A stretch of DNA of 64,000 nt from Sipunculus nudus (taxonomy: Eukaryota; Annelida; Sipuncula; Golfingiida; Sipunculidae), in NCBI GenBank assembly GCA_026874595.1, contig CM049314.1, forward strand, positions 38,175,229 through 38,239,228, written 5' to 3'. Shown here piece after piece: positions 1 through 13,300 of this stretch (position 1 is its first letter; every line of letters begins with the position of its first letter). Under the pieces are notes generated by a model, which worked only from the letters and a program-made list of their open reading frames with translations, ran no database searches and was not told the DNA's origin. Both the position numbers and the translations under genes were made by a program.

Positions 1-699
1 CTTTCTTCAAGATATCGGACCAGATGTGTTGAAGTGTTGGAATCCGTTGAAATAACTACAAGCCAAAGACAAGCAATAATTATATGAATTGAAAATCAAG
101 GCAAAGATATTTTATTTAGCCAATTAGCCGTATCATAGTGGATGTTAAATTTCTAAATACATTACCATGAAACAGCTTAAAAATAAATTTGCCTCCGTTA
201 ATAAAAGGTGACCAGTGTGCATTTTTATCTGGGAGGTAGATTACGAATTATATCACATGTCACGAGATATACAGAACAAGAAAATATTTCAGGTATAATG
301 ATGGCTGTTGGTTTTGAACCTGCACTTGATTCAGTTGATCACATATTTTTAATTGCAGTTCGGGAAAATTATGGTTTTAATTTTTCCTTATAGGATCAAA
401 GTGTTACATAATAATCTAGAAAGCGGCATAATTAATATTGGAAGGGCTTCAGGGTGCTTTCATCTGAAACGAGGAACCCGATTGCTTCTTATCTATGTAC
501 ACTGGTAAAAGAGTTAATGGCCTGCATGACTGCCAAAGTAAAGGTTTAAAGGGAATTAAGGTTGCAAGATACAAAATAAAACAGTGTATATTTGTTGATG
601 GCAGTACCTTTTTCCTTAATGACGAACACTCGCTTTAAAAATTATTTTAAATATCCTTGACAAATTCTGTTTTTCTCGTCAGTTAAAGTAAATTAAAAT
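1..699. other. Non-coding, no gene recognised
   Basis: AT-rich sequence with only short open frames. I see no protein motif, RNA gene or repeat structure that I can name. Confidence 0.6.
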
Positions 700-2212
700 C
701 AATCTGAGCTTGCTTGGCTCGGTGGAGACTTAGAAGAGACAAATTAGAAATTTGCAAATGGGTTAATCTTTGTCAAGATTCTATAAGAATTCTAGGTTTC
801 CACTTTACCTATGACACGACATTTCTCAATACACTTCAAAGCCGTTTCGAATATATGGTCAAGAAGACAGTTAACCATATTTAGAAGGCTCGAAATCATT
901 GTATTAGGCCTTTGGTAAATTCAAAACGGGCGTATGTTTGGAATGTTCTCCGCCATAAGGATTCATTGAATTAATTCAGCAAGAGTGTAATAATTTTATA
1001 TGGAAATCAAAAAGATCTGAAGTAAAATACTTAACAGCGATCGGGGAAAAAAACAAATAAAGAGGCTTAAAAAAAGAAAGCGAATAATATGGGCGAAATG
1101 ATTACTTTATATATACAAGGAACAATGGAACAATACCTTCTTTCTACATAACGGGAATAGGAGGTCTTTCAGCTATAGAATATAACTTTGATATAACAAG
1201 AATACCCAACACACTTCCTACATTATTTGTAAAATGTTTAGGGGCATGGACATCCACTAATAACAATGTCCCATTTCACTAGATCCAGTTTAACAGCCTT
1301 TATCGAATATCAAGTTCATTTTAATTAGAAATAAAAGTTTATTTTATAGAAAATGTTTACGGCAGGATTAATGTATATTTTAGGCACAGTAGATTCAAAA
1401 TGAAAAATCTTAAAATTTGAGGTTTTTAGTAGGATTAATGATTTAGGTCAAATTGATTATTTAAATTGTATGCAAATATATCACGCTATTCCCAAGGAGT
1501 GGCTAATATAATCAAAGAAATACAGAAACTTACTATGAACCTACTGATTTTCTGAAGGTAAATTCGAAACAAATATACATGAGTTTGATTGAATAAGAAA
1601 TGTTTATTATCTTCTGCATTTTACTGGTGGAACACAAATCATAACATGGATAAAGAGGTTTGTTTAAATTGCTGTGTGGCTATTTACAAAGTCACGGTCG
1701 ACGCATATTCAAGAGATTTTCAATTCAAATTGTTAAATAACTATCTGAGTGAAAACAGGTTACTATATAGAGGGAAATTAAAAGTTTCAAACAGATCTTC
1801 CTATTGTGTTATTAATAAAGAAATAACAGTGGACTTATTCTATTAATGTATCACAGCAACAAACTTATTTTTATACAACAACAGACATTTTGAAGAGTCA
1901 CAAAAAATCTTCCCTTAACGCCCAAAGACGTTGGATATTTTTTGGTAGTATTCCTGTCACTGAAAGTAACTTGTTAATGAATCACATTATGCTTGTTTTC
2001 AGGATAAAAGTGGATAAAAGTGGTACACTCAATATAAAGATCCAAAGATGGTATAAAGTATACAAATAAGTTACAGATTTATTATAAAAGGATTGGTGTA
2101 TTAAAGTAATGTAAATTATCTTTGTATTTGTGTGTTATGTGACATCGTTTTTGGATAGCCATAGCTAGTAAATGTTCTGTTGTAAACAAAATGAAAAAAA
2201 TAAAATAAAATA
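700..2212 (+). mobile_element. Decayed 3' part of an L1/Tx1-like non-LTR retrotransposon
   Basis: Conceptual translation across several frames shows the region that follows the reverse transcriptase in L1/Tx1-like ORF2 proteins. Near 770-860 there is an LGI/TFHL-type strand followed by a K-x-T-V-N-H stretch. Near 985-1030 NNFIWKSKRSEVKY matches the F(I/L)W-K/G-K block of such elements. Near 1410-1490 a SRINDLGQIDYLNCMQIYHAIPKEW-like block is read (given here only as a pattern: F..IND....DYL....I..AIPKEW). Near 1720-1840 the frame resembles the KDFQFR(F/L)LN segment before the terminal zinc finger. Frameshifts and stops are frequent. An A-rich (AAAATA)n-like tail at about 2188-2212 marks the 3' end. 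It is the same element type as the one at 43.7-49.8 kb but more decayed. Limits are approximate. Confidence 0.6.
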
Positions 2213-4740
2213 AACAGCAAAAAAATTAACATCTGAAACTATATTAAGATTAACGTAAGCTGTAAACTTCACTTTTGACCTACTGAATTTCAAGTCGATA
2301 TGACTTTTTTAGAGCAACCTATTAACCGAGTTTATCTGTAGTTACCTCCTTGTGACCGCTAGTATATAACTCGCACTCACTATACACCGCTCACCTTAAA
2401 CCAAGCTAAGAAGGCTTCTTCAGATATGGTCATTTGTCATAAGCAACTTTTACCCGGTAACATAGCCTGTTGGACTTTTTGCCTGTTCCGGCAAAATAGC
2501 CACTATGAGAAAAATAAAACAAGGGCCATACTTTGAACAATTGAAATAACATAAATAACAAGCAATATTACCACAAATAGTTTTATTTCTTTCGTATGTC
2601 CCCAGAGGCTCTTCTGTAAGTCTTTCGAATGGATCATAATTCAACGTGCATTAATTTCAGCTCGCAATAATCTATTTGTTAATTTGCCTATTTTATTCCA
2701 ATCATTCTTTAAATAATTTGCTAAATTGGTAGGCATAGTTGAATCGTTCTTATGCAATACTAGAAGCCTGTATCCCTGGGTCTCCTTTTTCGTACATTCT
2801 GTAATTCAGAAGACTATCCATAAAAAAATTTAATAATGTTTACCTTTATCGGCCCAATACCTCACCGGGAACAAATAATCAGTTATCCCTAATGTGAAAA
2901 CAGTAACCGTTTGATAAAATACTGACCTTTCCTCTAAGGGTCCGTTTAGCGGGGACGAGAGGGATTTCATAAATTTTCTTTGACTCTGTTCTCTGACTTT
3001 TCGATGACCTGGTCCTATATTTATTGACACTTTCATTTCGACCTATGGCTTTTCTTAAAAAAAAAAATACTGGAGTAACCCTTAAGAATTAATTTGATGT
3101 GTGTCTTAGTTTGAACATAAAGCAAGTTATATGTAATATATTCCATTTATTTTTAGTTTTCTTTCTTTGTTTCATAGGGTCCAATGAAAAAAAGTTGTAG
3201 GTGATTTGACCTTTGCAATAAATCCTGCTTACGTACATTAGATTGTGTCATTCATATAAAAAATCATACTCGTAAATCATTAAAGAGTGAACTATAGAAC
3301 TGGATTTATTTGTTTTGAAACACGTATAATTGAAGTAAAGTGAAAACAATACTAACACAATATTTTTACAACCACAATTTTTTTACATCATTTCTTAACA
3401 TCAAAGAGTTTGTTGGCCCAGTAATGAAGCAGCTCTGTGAAGGTCATAAACATACCATAGATGTATCGCCTTGGGTCTCAAGGATCCCATCATTCACGGC
3501 ATGATCATAAAAAAATTATTACGTATGCTTAAAATACTGAGTGACAACATGTTATTTATAATAATAATATGAATAGAATATTGGTCTGTGATATACTAAT
3601 AATGATGCCCGACTTATACGGTTTCACAAAAAAAAAATACATTTGTAAATATAGGAAAGAACCTATTAAGCTGAATAAATATTTCCGAATAAGTATTCAA
3701 TAACTATATATTTATATTTTGTTCTCGTTGTCTTTTCTAAGTATTGTGATACTTTTTAAATGTAACATTCAAAGCAAATATCCATTTCTGAATTCTATTA
3801 ATCTTTCATGTAAGTAGGAAGATACATTTTTTCGAGCAAATGTTTTCAATAGAAACAATTTAAAAAATCCGAGGCGGTAAACCTACCTACCTTCCTATTC
3901 TCTCCAAGCCTATTGTGATAAATGAGGCCATGCAGCAACCTTTCCATCTCTCTTGATCTTTTTCTTGATCTTGGCAATTTTCTCTCCCAGCAGCTCCATC
4001 TCATCTCATCCCGCTCTGCACGTCTCCAATTTATCCTTCGTCTAACCCTTCGTCCTTTACCTTCTGGTGCCAAGTTAAGGATTTCTTAATTTCGTTGTTG
4101 TCTTTTCCTGATGACGGGCCCCAGCCATCTCCAACCCCTTATTTTGATGTACTTTGTTACTGAATTCATTTTTGTTTTTATAAGTTTCTTCATTTGTATT
4201 TTATGTTGGCCGGTGGATCTTTAGTATCCGTCATAAACATTTTCTTTGAAAAGCATTTAGTTTATTTAAGTTGGTAAAATTACCTCGTTATTAGCTACGC
4301 AAATTAGTTTACATATTCTCTTGGTTTTAATTAGGTTAATAATAAGAATAGTTAACCTGAAGAAAGAATTATCTAGTTGGAATTAATAATCCGTTTTAGA
4401 TTATTGCGACAACTGTTAAAATGAATTTGCAGTTTCCATGTCACACAATAGCATCGTATATACGTAGGAAGAAAAGCAAGTATATATTTATTAAGGCTAA
4501 TCCTGATCCAAGGGACTATATGAATTAATAACTCAGGAACCTTAATCGCAGATGAACATATTGTACTGGTGTTCAGAGGGACGGTTTTAATCTCAAAGGC
4601 AATGAATATTAATGTAACAACCAGTGTGGCGCATAAATATGTATTCCCATCATTTTATTAACATTTAATCACGTTATTTAAACATCAATGAACGGTCTGA
4701 TTGTTTCTGATTATCTCTAACGACGTTAGCTTCATTCTAA
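2213..4740. other. Non-coding, contains one dispersed repeat
   Basis: No gene recognised. About 2232-2345 is related to about 33410-33525 (shared runs such as CATCTGAAAC, ACTTTTGAC, CTATTAACC and GTTTATCT), so part of this stretch is a dispersed repeat of unknown class. The remainder is AT-rich with short spurious frames. Confidence 0.5.
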
Positions 4741-4746
4741 CAACAT

Positions 4747-5028
4747 TCACTTGTTGACTGGGTCGCATCCGTTGAAACAGTCTGCAGTGAATTTACAGTG
4801 TTGTTCTTCTTCATTGTTATATCGCTCTGGCCTAGTCTGTAGGCCATAGAGTACTTCCTGATACTTCCTTAGAGTATCACCTGTCATAATGCCCATTCCT
4901 TCATCTGTTTGTAGGTAGCCTTCTGACGGTTTCTCGTTTTGAGCACAACCATGGCAGGCGACATAATAGTGTCTACAATCCTTACTACAAGCTTTGTCAT
5001 ACAACTGATCCCCGGGATAGACACTCAA
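4747..5028 (-). CDS. Possible exon of a cysteine-rich protein (unproven)
   Basis: A 93-codon open frame on the minus strand with seven cysteines in two clusters: C-x3-C-x6-C-x2-C near its start and C-x5-C-x3-C near its end, with an acidic, Tyr-rich middle. The frame has no ATG start (it opens at GTG straight after a stop), so it could only be an internal or terminal exon. A weak AG acceptor (after ATCAG) and a possible GTGAAT donor exist, but the polypyrimidine tract is poor. The spacing recalls small secreted Cys-rich proteins common in molluscs. It overlaps the extreme 5' side of the UGT relic on the other strand. It may be chance. Confidence 0.22.
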   Translation of the reverse strand: MSVYPGDQLYDKACSKDCRHYYVACHGCAQNEKPSEGYLQTDEGMGIMTGDTLRKYQEVLYGLQTRPERYNNEEEQHCKFTADCFNGCDPVNK

Positions 5029-5070
5029 AGGATTCTCTCCTTGGCGGTTGCATATCCAACGGATGTTCGC

Positions 5071-6456
5071 GTTTTGTTCAGTCGGGAAATTTATTTACAG
5101 GTAGAGGATATCAGGACACTTTAGTTGTGCCAAGATGGGCCCCACTAGATAAAATTCGCGTTTCCCGCTTTAGTGTTTTCAGATTTGAATCAAATATAGT
5201 GCAGACAGCTCTGGACAATAAATGGATAGACGGTGTTGTGGGACCATTGCGCGACGGTTCAATGCACAGGACAATAGGCTATATATTTGACGACGCTGTG
5301 ATCAATGAGAGAACATGTGCCGACCTCCTTCATAATTCCAATTGGGAACGGATTTTAAAAGAAAGAATTTAATTTTGCTCTTGTTAGAATTATGCCTTGT
5401 TCCGCATTCCTAACTTTCAAATTAGGTATACCTTATGCTCAAGTACACTACAATTATGAGCCACCAACATGGCCATCCAATCCTGTCTTTTCTTACCAAA
5501 AAGGAATAAATTTTATTGATAGTGTATGGGGCACGATGGTTGCAAAATATTTTACACTAATAAGCCAACTGTACCACAGGTCAAATATTGAGCAGCCTAA
5601 CAATATAATGGTAGAAGAGTTTATTAAAGACATGTTTCGTCCATACGCATTTTTTATTTTTTTGCGAAGAGAACACAGTTTTCCAATTCCTAGGCCACCT
5701 TATGTAATTAATACTGGGATTCTAGATGGAAAGAACCTTCAGCCTTTACCTCAAGAGAAAAACACATTTGTAGAAGAGGGACACAGTGGTGTCATCGTGT
5801 TTGCGTTTGGGAGCTGGCTCGTATCAAACGAGCTTTTGCCTATCTTCCTTCATGCATTTGACGGTCTACCATTTCGTGTCCTTATAAAATCAAACCTTAA
5901 GGGGTCCATCCATGTACCAAGGAACGTTTTGATTTACCCTTGGTTACCTGTTGAAGAACTACTGGCTCACAGAAACACCAAACTCATCATCTATCACGGC
6001 GGTAAGAATACAATGAATGAGGCTCTCTACCATCGTGTACCTTCAATAATAATTCCCTTTTTCTTCGATTAGTTTTATAATGGTGCCATTAGTGAGTCCA
6101 AAGGTTGGGGTAGATTGCCGATGGTAAAGAAACTCGAAGTTGAACTCATAAGAAAAACTATAAGATCCGTGATAGAAGATGAAGAGACTTCCAAACGTGC
6201 AAAAAAAAACATCAGCATTTATAAAGGGACGGGGCCTGACAGGAATTGATGTGATGGAATATTTCTTAAATGTCTTCATGTAATACGGAAAATATTTGCA
6301 AATGGACATAATGCTTCTTATATAATAAGCATTGATCTCTACATGGTTTGTGTTTATATTGTCATTTTACTTATAATTTTGACATACCTTGCTTGTATTG
6401 CTGCAGTGTATATTTGTATATCCCGAATATATAATCGAAAGTTTAAGAAGGATTGA
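5071..6456 (+). pseudogene. UDP-glucuronosyltransferase (UGT) pseudogene, intronless
   Basis: UGTs transfer glucuronic acid or glucose from UDP-sugars to lipophilic acceptors in the ER lumen. The N-terminal part reads GYQDTLVVPRW onward from about 5106. A frameshift near 5356-5370 leads into MPCSAFLTFKLGIPYA from 5392. The sugar-donor signature is clear at 5930-6066: NVLIYPWLPVEELLAHR, then IIYHGGKNTMNEALYH and IIPFFFD. It is cut by TAG at 6070-6072, where the family normally has Gln (D-Q), a likely CAG-to-TAG change. The frame resumes (FYNGAISESKGWG) to about 6245, where a second frameshift and further stops follow. A C-terminal membrane helix and basic tail ending RKFKKD lie at 6343-6453, with stop TGA at 6454-6456. 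No intron is seen. The signal peptide is not recognisable upstream. Dead copy: at least two frameshifts and several stops. Confidence 0.85.
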
Positions 6457-9400
6457 AAGCGAGATGAATGCAATGAACTGCTTCAAGTTAAGGCTGCATC
6501 ATATCTATAAACCTGTTACTGCCTTGGACTGCTGTACCTCCTGTCAAAAATGAGCAAATAAGGAATGACGTTTTGGCCTCGCCCTGTAAGTCCCTTTTTT
6601 TGGTTTAAATATTATGCACAAACCATTTTTATGAATTCACATAAACAAAAGGGATACTTTGAAAAATTGATTTGGTTTCTAAATGAATTGCTTTAGACAC
6701 TTTAAAAGCTACAGGTCTTGTTAAGAAAATAAAAAAAATAAGGCGTGTTATGATGAAGATTCAGTTGTAGTTATTATCTGTTAATGTTTTTTTTGTCTAT
6801 TATCTATTAATGACTATGGTTATTGTTTTCCCAAGATTATTCTAATGTGATTAGAAATAGTTGTTTACACATTTATCAATCGCTAGACGGCCTTAGACAG
6901 ATACATTACCAATTATTTTGATCTTTACCATATGTATGCCAAATGCTGAAAAAGATTCTAGAACACTGCATCAATGACATTTTATAGTCGGATAATTAGG
7001 AAAGAATATTCACAAAGGTAAATATGTGCACAGCTCTTTAATCGAGTAGTTCTCTTCCACCAAAACAAGCCCTACTCCATGCACCTGTTAGATCCCATCT
7101 AATTTAATATATATAGCACTGGTTATTTTATTGTTCTTTCCCTTTTCAGGTAAATGCCATTTCGATTGTGTGCAACTTTTTACAGTGTGTATATAACTTT
7201 CCAATGCTGTGATCTCATTCTAACATTAGTGAATTCATCCAGGATGTTTAAGTTTCATAAGGTTATCAGATATCACGACAGTGTATCAGAAATATGTTTG
7301 TATCATAGTCGCCGGAAGTTCCTTAATGATATATAATACGTTGAGTTGTCATTCAATCAAAACACCGATTACAAAATGCCATGTCATGATTTAGTGGTCA
7401 TTCTCCCCGAAAGGATGCCTTTGTATTTTACATCTGCTAAGTATCTAAACATTGGTGTCAGAAGCCTACATTAATAGTGGTTTCAATATGTGGCTAGGCA
7501 GTAATGTATTTTGTAATCAGTTCATGGTTTGATTTAAAACTCTGAACAACCCATCACATATATTATTTTCCAACATCCCTTCAATCTTGGGATATATCAC
7601 ATGCATATATGCTCATATTACTGGTTAGTACAACTGTGGGTTTTAACTTGCACATATTTATAAACTAATCTTAATAATAGTTTACTTATACTTTTGGGTA
7701 CGCGCGTGAATTTAAGACATAACACTTAACAATTGAACAATCTTTTTTTAATGATTTTATAAAAATGTCTTCATGTAGCATCTTTTTATCCGTCAGTTAC
7801 ATATTCACTCAAATGAATGTATTACGAAACAAAATAACTCAAGGTTAGTTAAGTCATGTGCTAATCTATTTATCTAAACTTTCCACATATAATTTTTTAT
7901 TTATAACTCAGTACTATCATGAAAACGTGATCAATTAGAAGTAATGTGTAAAATAATAAGTTGATAAGTTAATAAATAATTACTAACGAATCTACTTGTT
8001 ATAAGTCAGGTAAATTTAATAGATTGAAATTTATCTAAAATACAATCGTCTGCATAACGACAAACGCCTTCCAAACGGATATAAAAGCATCCGTGCAACT
8101 ATGCATGAATTACAACTGCATAAGATTTTTTAAACACTGCAATTATTGTGTTCCTTTTGATTTTATTTCCTTTACCCGGTTTCGCTTTAATTGGTCGCCT
8201 CGGTATATAATTTTCAAAGAAATGATGATAAGTCGTTTATTTAATTGAGTATTTTCCAGGCGTTCATTATTCAATTATTGGATCTATTATTAATTTTTTT
8301 ATTCGTAGGCTGCCAGAAAATATGCCTCCAACATGTAAACTTGGCTCAGAAAGTGTCAGTGTTCAATACATATAAAGGGATCGTGAGAAACCGCCGTGAA
8401 CAGATGCCTTCATTAGCGTTGATTATTTCCCTTGTAGGTTGGCGAAACCCAAGTGGTCAAATCTTAATCCTTGTGTTATACCGAGCGCTATTGAGGATGT
8501 TGGTCTTTAAGGAGACGAAAATGGAGATTATTAACAATCTGTTGGTTACAATCTTCGGATGACTATATTTACACAAACGAATAAATTTGCCTGACGTACA
8601 ACTAGAAGCTACATTTGTTGCTGTTATGTTGTTATGTGTCGGAGACCTATTTTCCTCGTTTGCACACAGATAAGTGGGGCGCAGGGCAGAGCAAGGAAAT
8701 AGCCTATCATCCCTATTTGTAAAAAATAATATATGGCGGACAAAAAGGAATGTCATATATTGTAAAGAACAATGCCAACTGATAAACCAATAACTTGTGC
8801 CTATTTATGAGAGCTGAGAATCCATCATCTACAACACGTATTCGCATGTGATTGCCCAATCCCACAGTGTAACTGTTTATTTTTCAGTGATCAATAATAC
8901 ACAAAACAACAGACTGGAACATCTATGCCCATAGCATCTATTATTCTCATCTAACTTTACCCCATGACTTAATTTACTTTCACCATTTGGACAAAATTTT
9001 GTTAATTTAACCTTATCGCAGGTTAACAATCATGTTTTTATCATTTTCCTTTTATTCAATCTCATAAACTCATAGTTTACATTATACCAATTGTACATAA
9101 AGATGGTATCCAGTAAAAATTAGGAAATAGTTGTTTTATATATTCATTTTTGGAGTAAAGGATAAGGGCATTTAATGTTTTAGATGAACACCTATCGGTT
9201 AGTTACCTGGTACATACTTTATATTCAGTAAATACGTAACTGAAGGATCTTCAGAATGCTTCAAGGAAAGATTAAACCTCACTAAATTGTTTAATTGTTC
9301 AATGCAACGTGCTAGGTTCTTACGGAAACGTCCGCACTCGAAAGTGTAATGATAATATTATAAGGAAAGGTTTGTTAAGTATGTGAAACTGTGAAAACAT

Positions 9401-9609
9401 TTGCCTATATTTGCATTATTCCGTTATCTTTCCATATATGCATGCATTCATTTTACTCAAGATTGAAGGAATGATGGAACATTAAACGTGGGATATTGCT
9501 TATGCAGTTTTTGTTGTAGGGACAAGATCGTACACGGTAAGCATACATACAGGTCTATCAAGTATAGGAAACGCAATCTATATCCATATAACCGGGACAA
9601 TCCATCGGA

Positions 9610-9705
9610 CTGACCAAATGTATTCTTACTAACAGGGTGTCTTATGAGACTTCTCAGTTTTAACCAATTAGAATGCTTTCGGTTCACTCAAGGATGAGAT
9701 TGACA
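9610..9705 (-). repeat. Dispersed repeat copy (also at about 34.1 and 55.2 kb)
   Basis: The stretch from TTCTTACTAACAGG to GGTTCACTCAAGGATG resembles 34134-34200 and 55228-55300 (shared TTCTTACTA, TAAnnAATnnGAATnCT and GGTTCACTnAAGG). Read on the minus strand, all three copies begin with similar peptides (MN-x-x-x-S-x-x-L-x-L...R-x-P), but the frames are not preserved further. Most likely a transposon remnant. Confidence 0.4.
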
Positions 9706-10368
9706 TCATGCTTGATAAACTCCCACTTTTACCCTTTAACCTTGATTATCGCCCAAGTTTTATCATGTGTAGGGTATGCTGCTTTTTGAACGAGAAATCA
9801 AGGAGTAATATAGGTAATGTGCACTTAAAACATGAAATGATAGCGCCAAGATGTACTAACAAGAAAGCTAAACCGCCATGATGTAAACATTTAAAGGTGA
9901 ACCCGTAGATAATAGAAGAGCACATATGAGAGGTAACTCGGAATATGTAAAAACATGGGGTGTTTACCGTTAATATTAGAAAAACGCAAAGCATTGGATG
10001 TTTATAAATTGATCTTAAAAGTGAATACATATAGAGACAGTGGGTGGGCCAAACCTAATAGAAAGGTAAATGAGTTACCTTAAGATATATAATGTAGCCA
10101 GAAGGCAGAAACATCAGAAAAGACATTAGGTGATTGAATCGTTAAAAGGTAGAAAGTATGAAGTTAAACACTTGACAGTAAAAGAGTAAAGAGCAATGTC
10201 AACAAAGAGGGAAATAACTAAATTGATTTCACGATATTCACAGATTTCGATAACTTTTGCTCTCAAACAAGATATATTTTTCAAGAAAATAAGAGATCCA
10301 AACTATTTGTCATGTAGCATTTATTGTCGACATGATATATTGCATTTGTAAAATAAATGAATCGCTCA

Positions 10369-10386
10369 GAGAGAGAGAGAGAGAGA
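10369..10386. repeat. (GA)n microsatellite
   Basis: GAGAGA tract interrupted soon after by GACAGGGAGAGATGGAGAG. It generates the SLSLSL and RERERE peptides seen in overlapping frames, which are not genes. Confidence 0.8.
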
Positions 10387-13300
10387 CAGGGAGAGATGGA
10401 GAGATTGAGCGAGACCATTGGACTGCCTGCACACTAAAATCATTTCCTTTATTCTTAGTATCAGGAGAGCCACCAGTACAGCTTCGGTGTACGTTGGAAC
10501 CCGATGGTTATGCATTTGAATCCGATAAGAGCTTGACTGTTGACAAAGTAAGAACCAACTCTCTTTAGCTTTAGAAATCTCCTGTCTGCGTCTTGCAACA
10601 TTATAATAGACAAATTGGAAACCATACAAAACCATAACCACCAAGTAGAATATACTTCCTGTCAGTGATATTAAGGGGAGAGAAAGATTCGACGTTCTTG
10701 TGCCGGTAAGAACACTTTCAACAAGGAAGTAATCCCTTTAGTCCTTACATCTGTAGAAAGTATTCCTACAGCATTAAACCAAAAAGGTTCTATGAAGACA
10801 AAAACCTTGTTGTTGATGATCATGAAAAAAGGGAAATAAAATCATTTGGCATTTGATGTGTATCATTCAAAGACAGCATGATTAACTCTGGAAAAAAATC
10901 ATTCGATGAGCTATTCTTTTTTTTACCAATAAATAGATCTCATATACCCAGTAATAAATAGGTTAGGCCATTGTGAAACGGTATGCAAAAAATAAATTGT
11001 CGATGTGGTAAACTATTATGCTATCACGATGCACTTGCGGCAAAGGTAAATATGAACTTGCTTTGGATTGATAATCTGTGGAGAAAAGTAATGGTATATT
11101 TTTGAGGCATTTAGATTTGCAGTTCTATCAACGGAGAAGTGCTGCAGATATTGAGATCTGATTTTAATATGTACTTTTATATAATTTTAAAAATATGTGG
11201 AACCTTTATGAAGCAGGGTATGACAGGTTAGAAACTATGTCACTTTTCTGTGATTTTCTATGGAATTCACTCCAATATGTTCCAGTATATTTAATTATGG
11301 AAACAATCCCGTTTTCAACACAAATTTTTAAACCATTTATTTCACACCACTATTTAAAAAACAAAAAAAAATTATTCCCTTAATATTACATTAATTGTTT
11401 GTATGAAACCCCTTGACACGTACATATTACTAAAACCTAATATATTCTATGCAGCGTTATGTATAAATACTTTTGAATTTCATAAACTATCTGTTTTTGT
11501 ATGATTTCAAACTCAACGTCTCTATAGCCCTTACAAACAAATTTGAATTTTGGCGCGAACGATCAAGAAACAAACAGGAAACGGTGGCACTCCCATTTTG
11601 CTTCTATTCATATAAGCTTGATTAGCCTGTAAGTATAGTCCCTGGTAAACTCTCTCCATTGAGCCTAAGCCTCTCAGATGAGGAGTTTATTGACAAGAAA
11701 GTGTGATTAGGTAAAACTACTCAGGTTGATGACTGAAACTTTCATGTGTTTTCAGTGATGTTATTTCTAGAGCAATCATGCATGGAGAAATACTTGCAGC
11801 AATAGCAAAAAGTGAATGATGACTTGAGCAAAAGGCTGATAGAATAGGCGATGCCGATGTCACGTTCACAAGTCTTGGATAGGATATGGAACATACAAAA
11901 AGAGGGGAAACTTACAAACCTCTTAATGAAGAGTGTGCGGATATCAGAATTTATGTAAAGAAAGTAGAAAGTTTGTACCGCGCCAGTTCAAAGCAATTTT
12001 CTGCTTTTTTTCATTCATTTTATAAACGTCTATTTTTACTGCCAAAAAAAATTGCCTTTCATGACGAACAAACTGATTTTGCCAATCAATATTATTATAA
12101 AAATTGTATTATCCTAAAATACACAATGTCTCATAGATTTGTTTATATACCAAGTGGATAGCATGATGCGATGGAACTTGTCATTGTCATCGTAAAACGA
12201 AGCTGAAATCGTACGAAAATTACGAGTGATCAAATTGTAACTTATATGACCGACTATACGGTTGTAAAACAATACTCAAGTATCATGCAATTGTCTGAAT
12301 GTCATACGTCCGGTTCTGCATTTGGTGAATTCCAAAGTGCGGCTGGAATCGCGGTTTAGGGCAAACTTGTTCTGGAAAGTGATTGTACGAGTTTGCTTTC
12401 AGAATTTTGCAATTTACATGTACTTATTGGTAAAGGTACTTACACATGTATTTTGACATTTATAAATATATAAGAAACGTGAACGAACTCCAAAAAAGCC
12501 AAACAAATGATTTACAGGCGCGTTCTTATTACTCTTCCGACGTGTGTCAATCATGTGGCACGCGCCCTTTGTTATTGATTGTGCAAAAGTCCTCGAGGGG
12601 CAATAAACCTGAAAGACCTCACACCTCGCTATCATAATAAACATTTGCCCATTTACTTTGATAAACCGTGTTTTCATCTACAATATTATGTTATTCTGCT
12701 ATATAATCATAGTGGTGTGTTTGTGTTTAGATGTTATGGGACAGGGTCAGTGGGCAGAGTAGAATAGATACAAAGTAAAACATTTTATGGGGTAAATCCT
12801 CGGGAGTGTGATATATAAATAATGGCAGTGCTTCATTAATTTAAAATATCTAGGGGAGGGGCTAAATAATAAATGAAGCAAATATAATCTACTCTCTGAT
12901 ATATAGAATAAAACCTATGTATCATGGTGGAGAAGCATGCCGCAAATCATGCCATTAGAATGAAAATACTAATCATTCCTTTTAGCATGCATTAGCTTCC
13001 CACTCTTATCATATAAATATTTCAGAACCATTAAAATGCAAAGATGTCTAGTTGAGTGGGATTTGATAATTATTAAAATAACATATGGTGAGTAGGGGTA
13101 CAACAACCATTTGACAACTGTAGGCAGATTATGGTAAAATAAGGTTAAATGTATAAAGTATAAACAATGGGAACGCCGAAAAAACAAGTGGGGGGGGGTA
13201 TATATATAATTTAACGTTTAAGGCCAGGGATGGGTTACAAGATAACACACATTCATGACGATCGTGGTTTAAAGGATACATGATAAAATATGAAATTATT

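Noticed and set aside
10332-10644. Overlapping frames with Arg-Glu or Ser-Leu repeats
   Set aside because: They are produced by the GA microsatellite.
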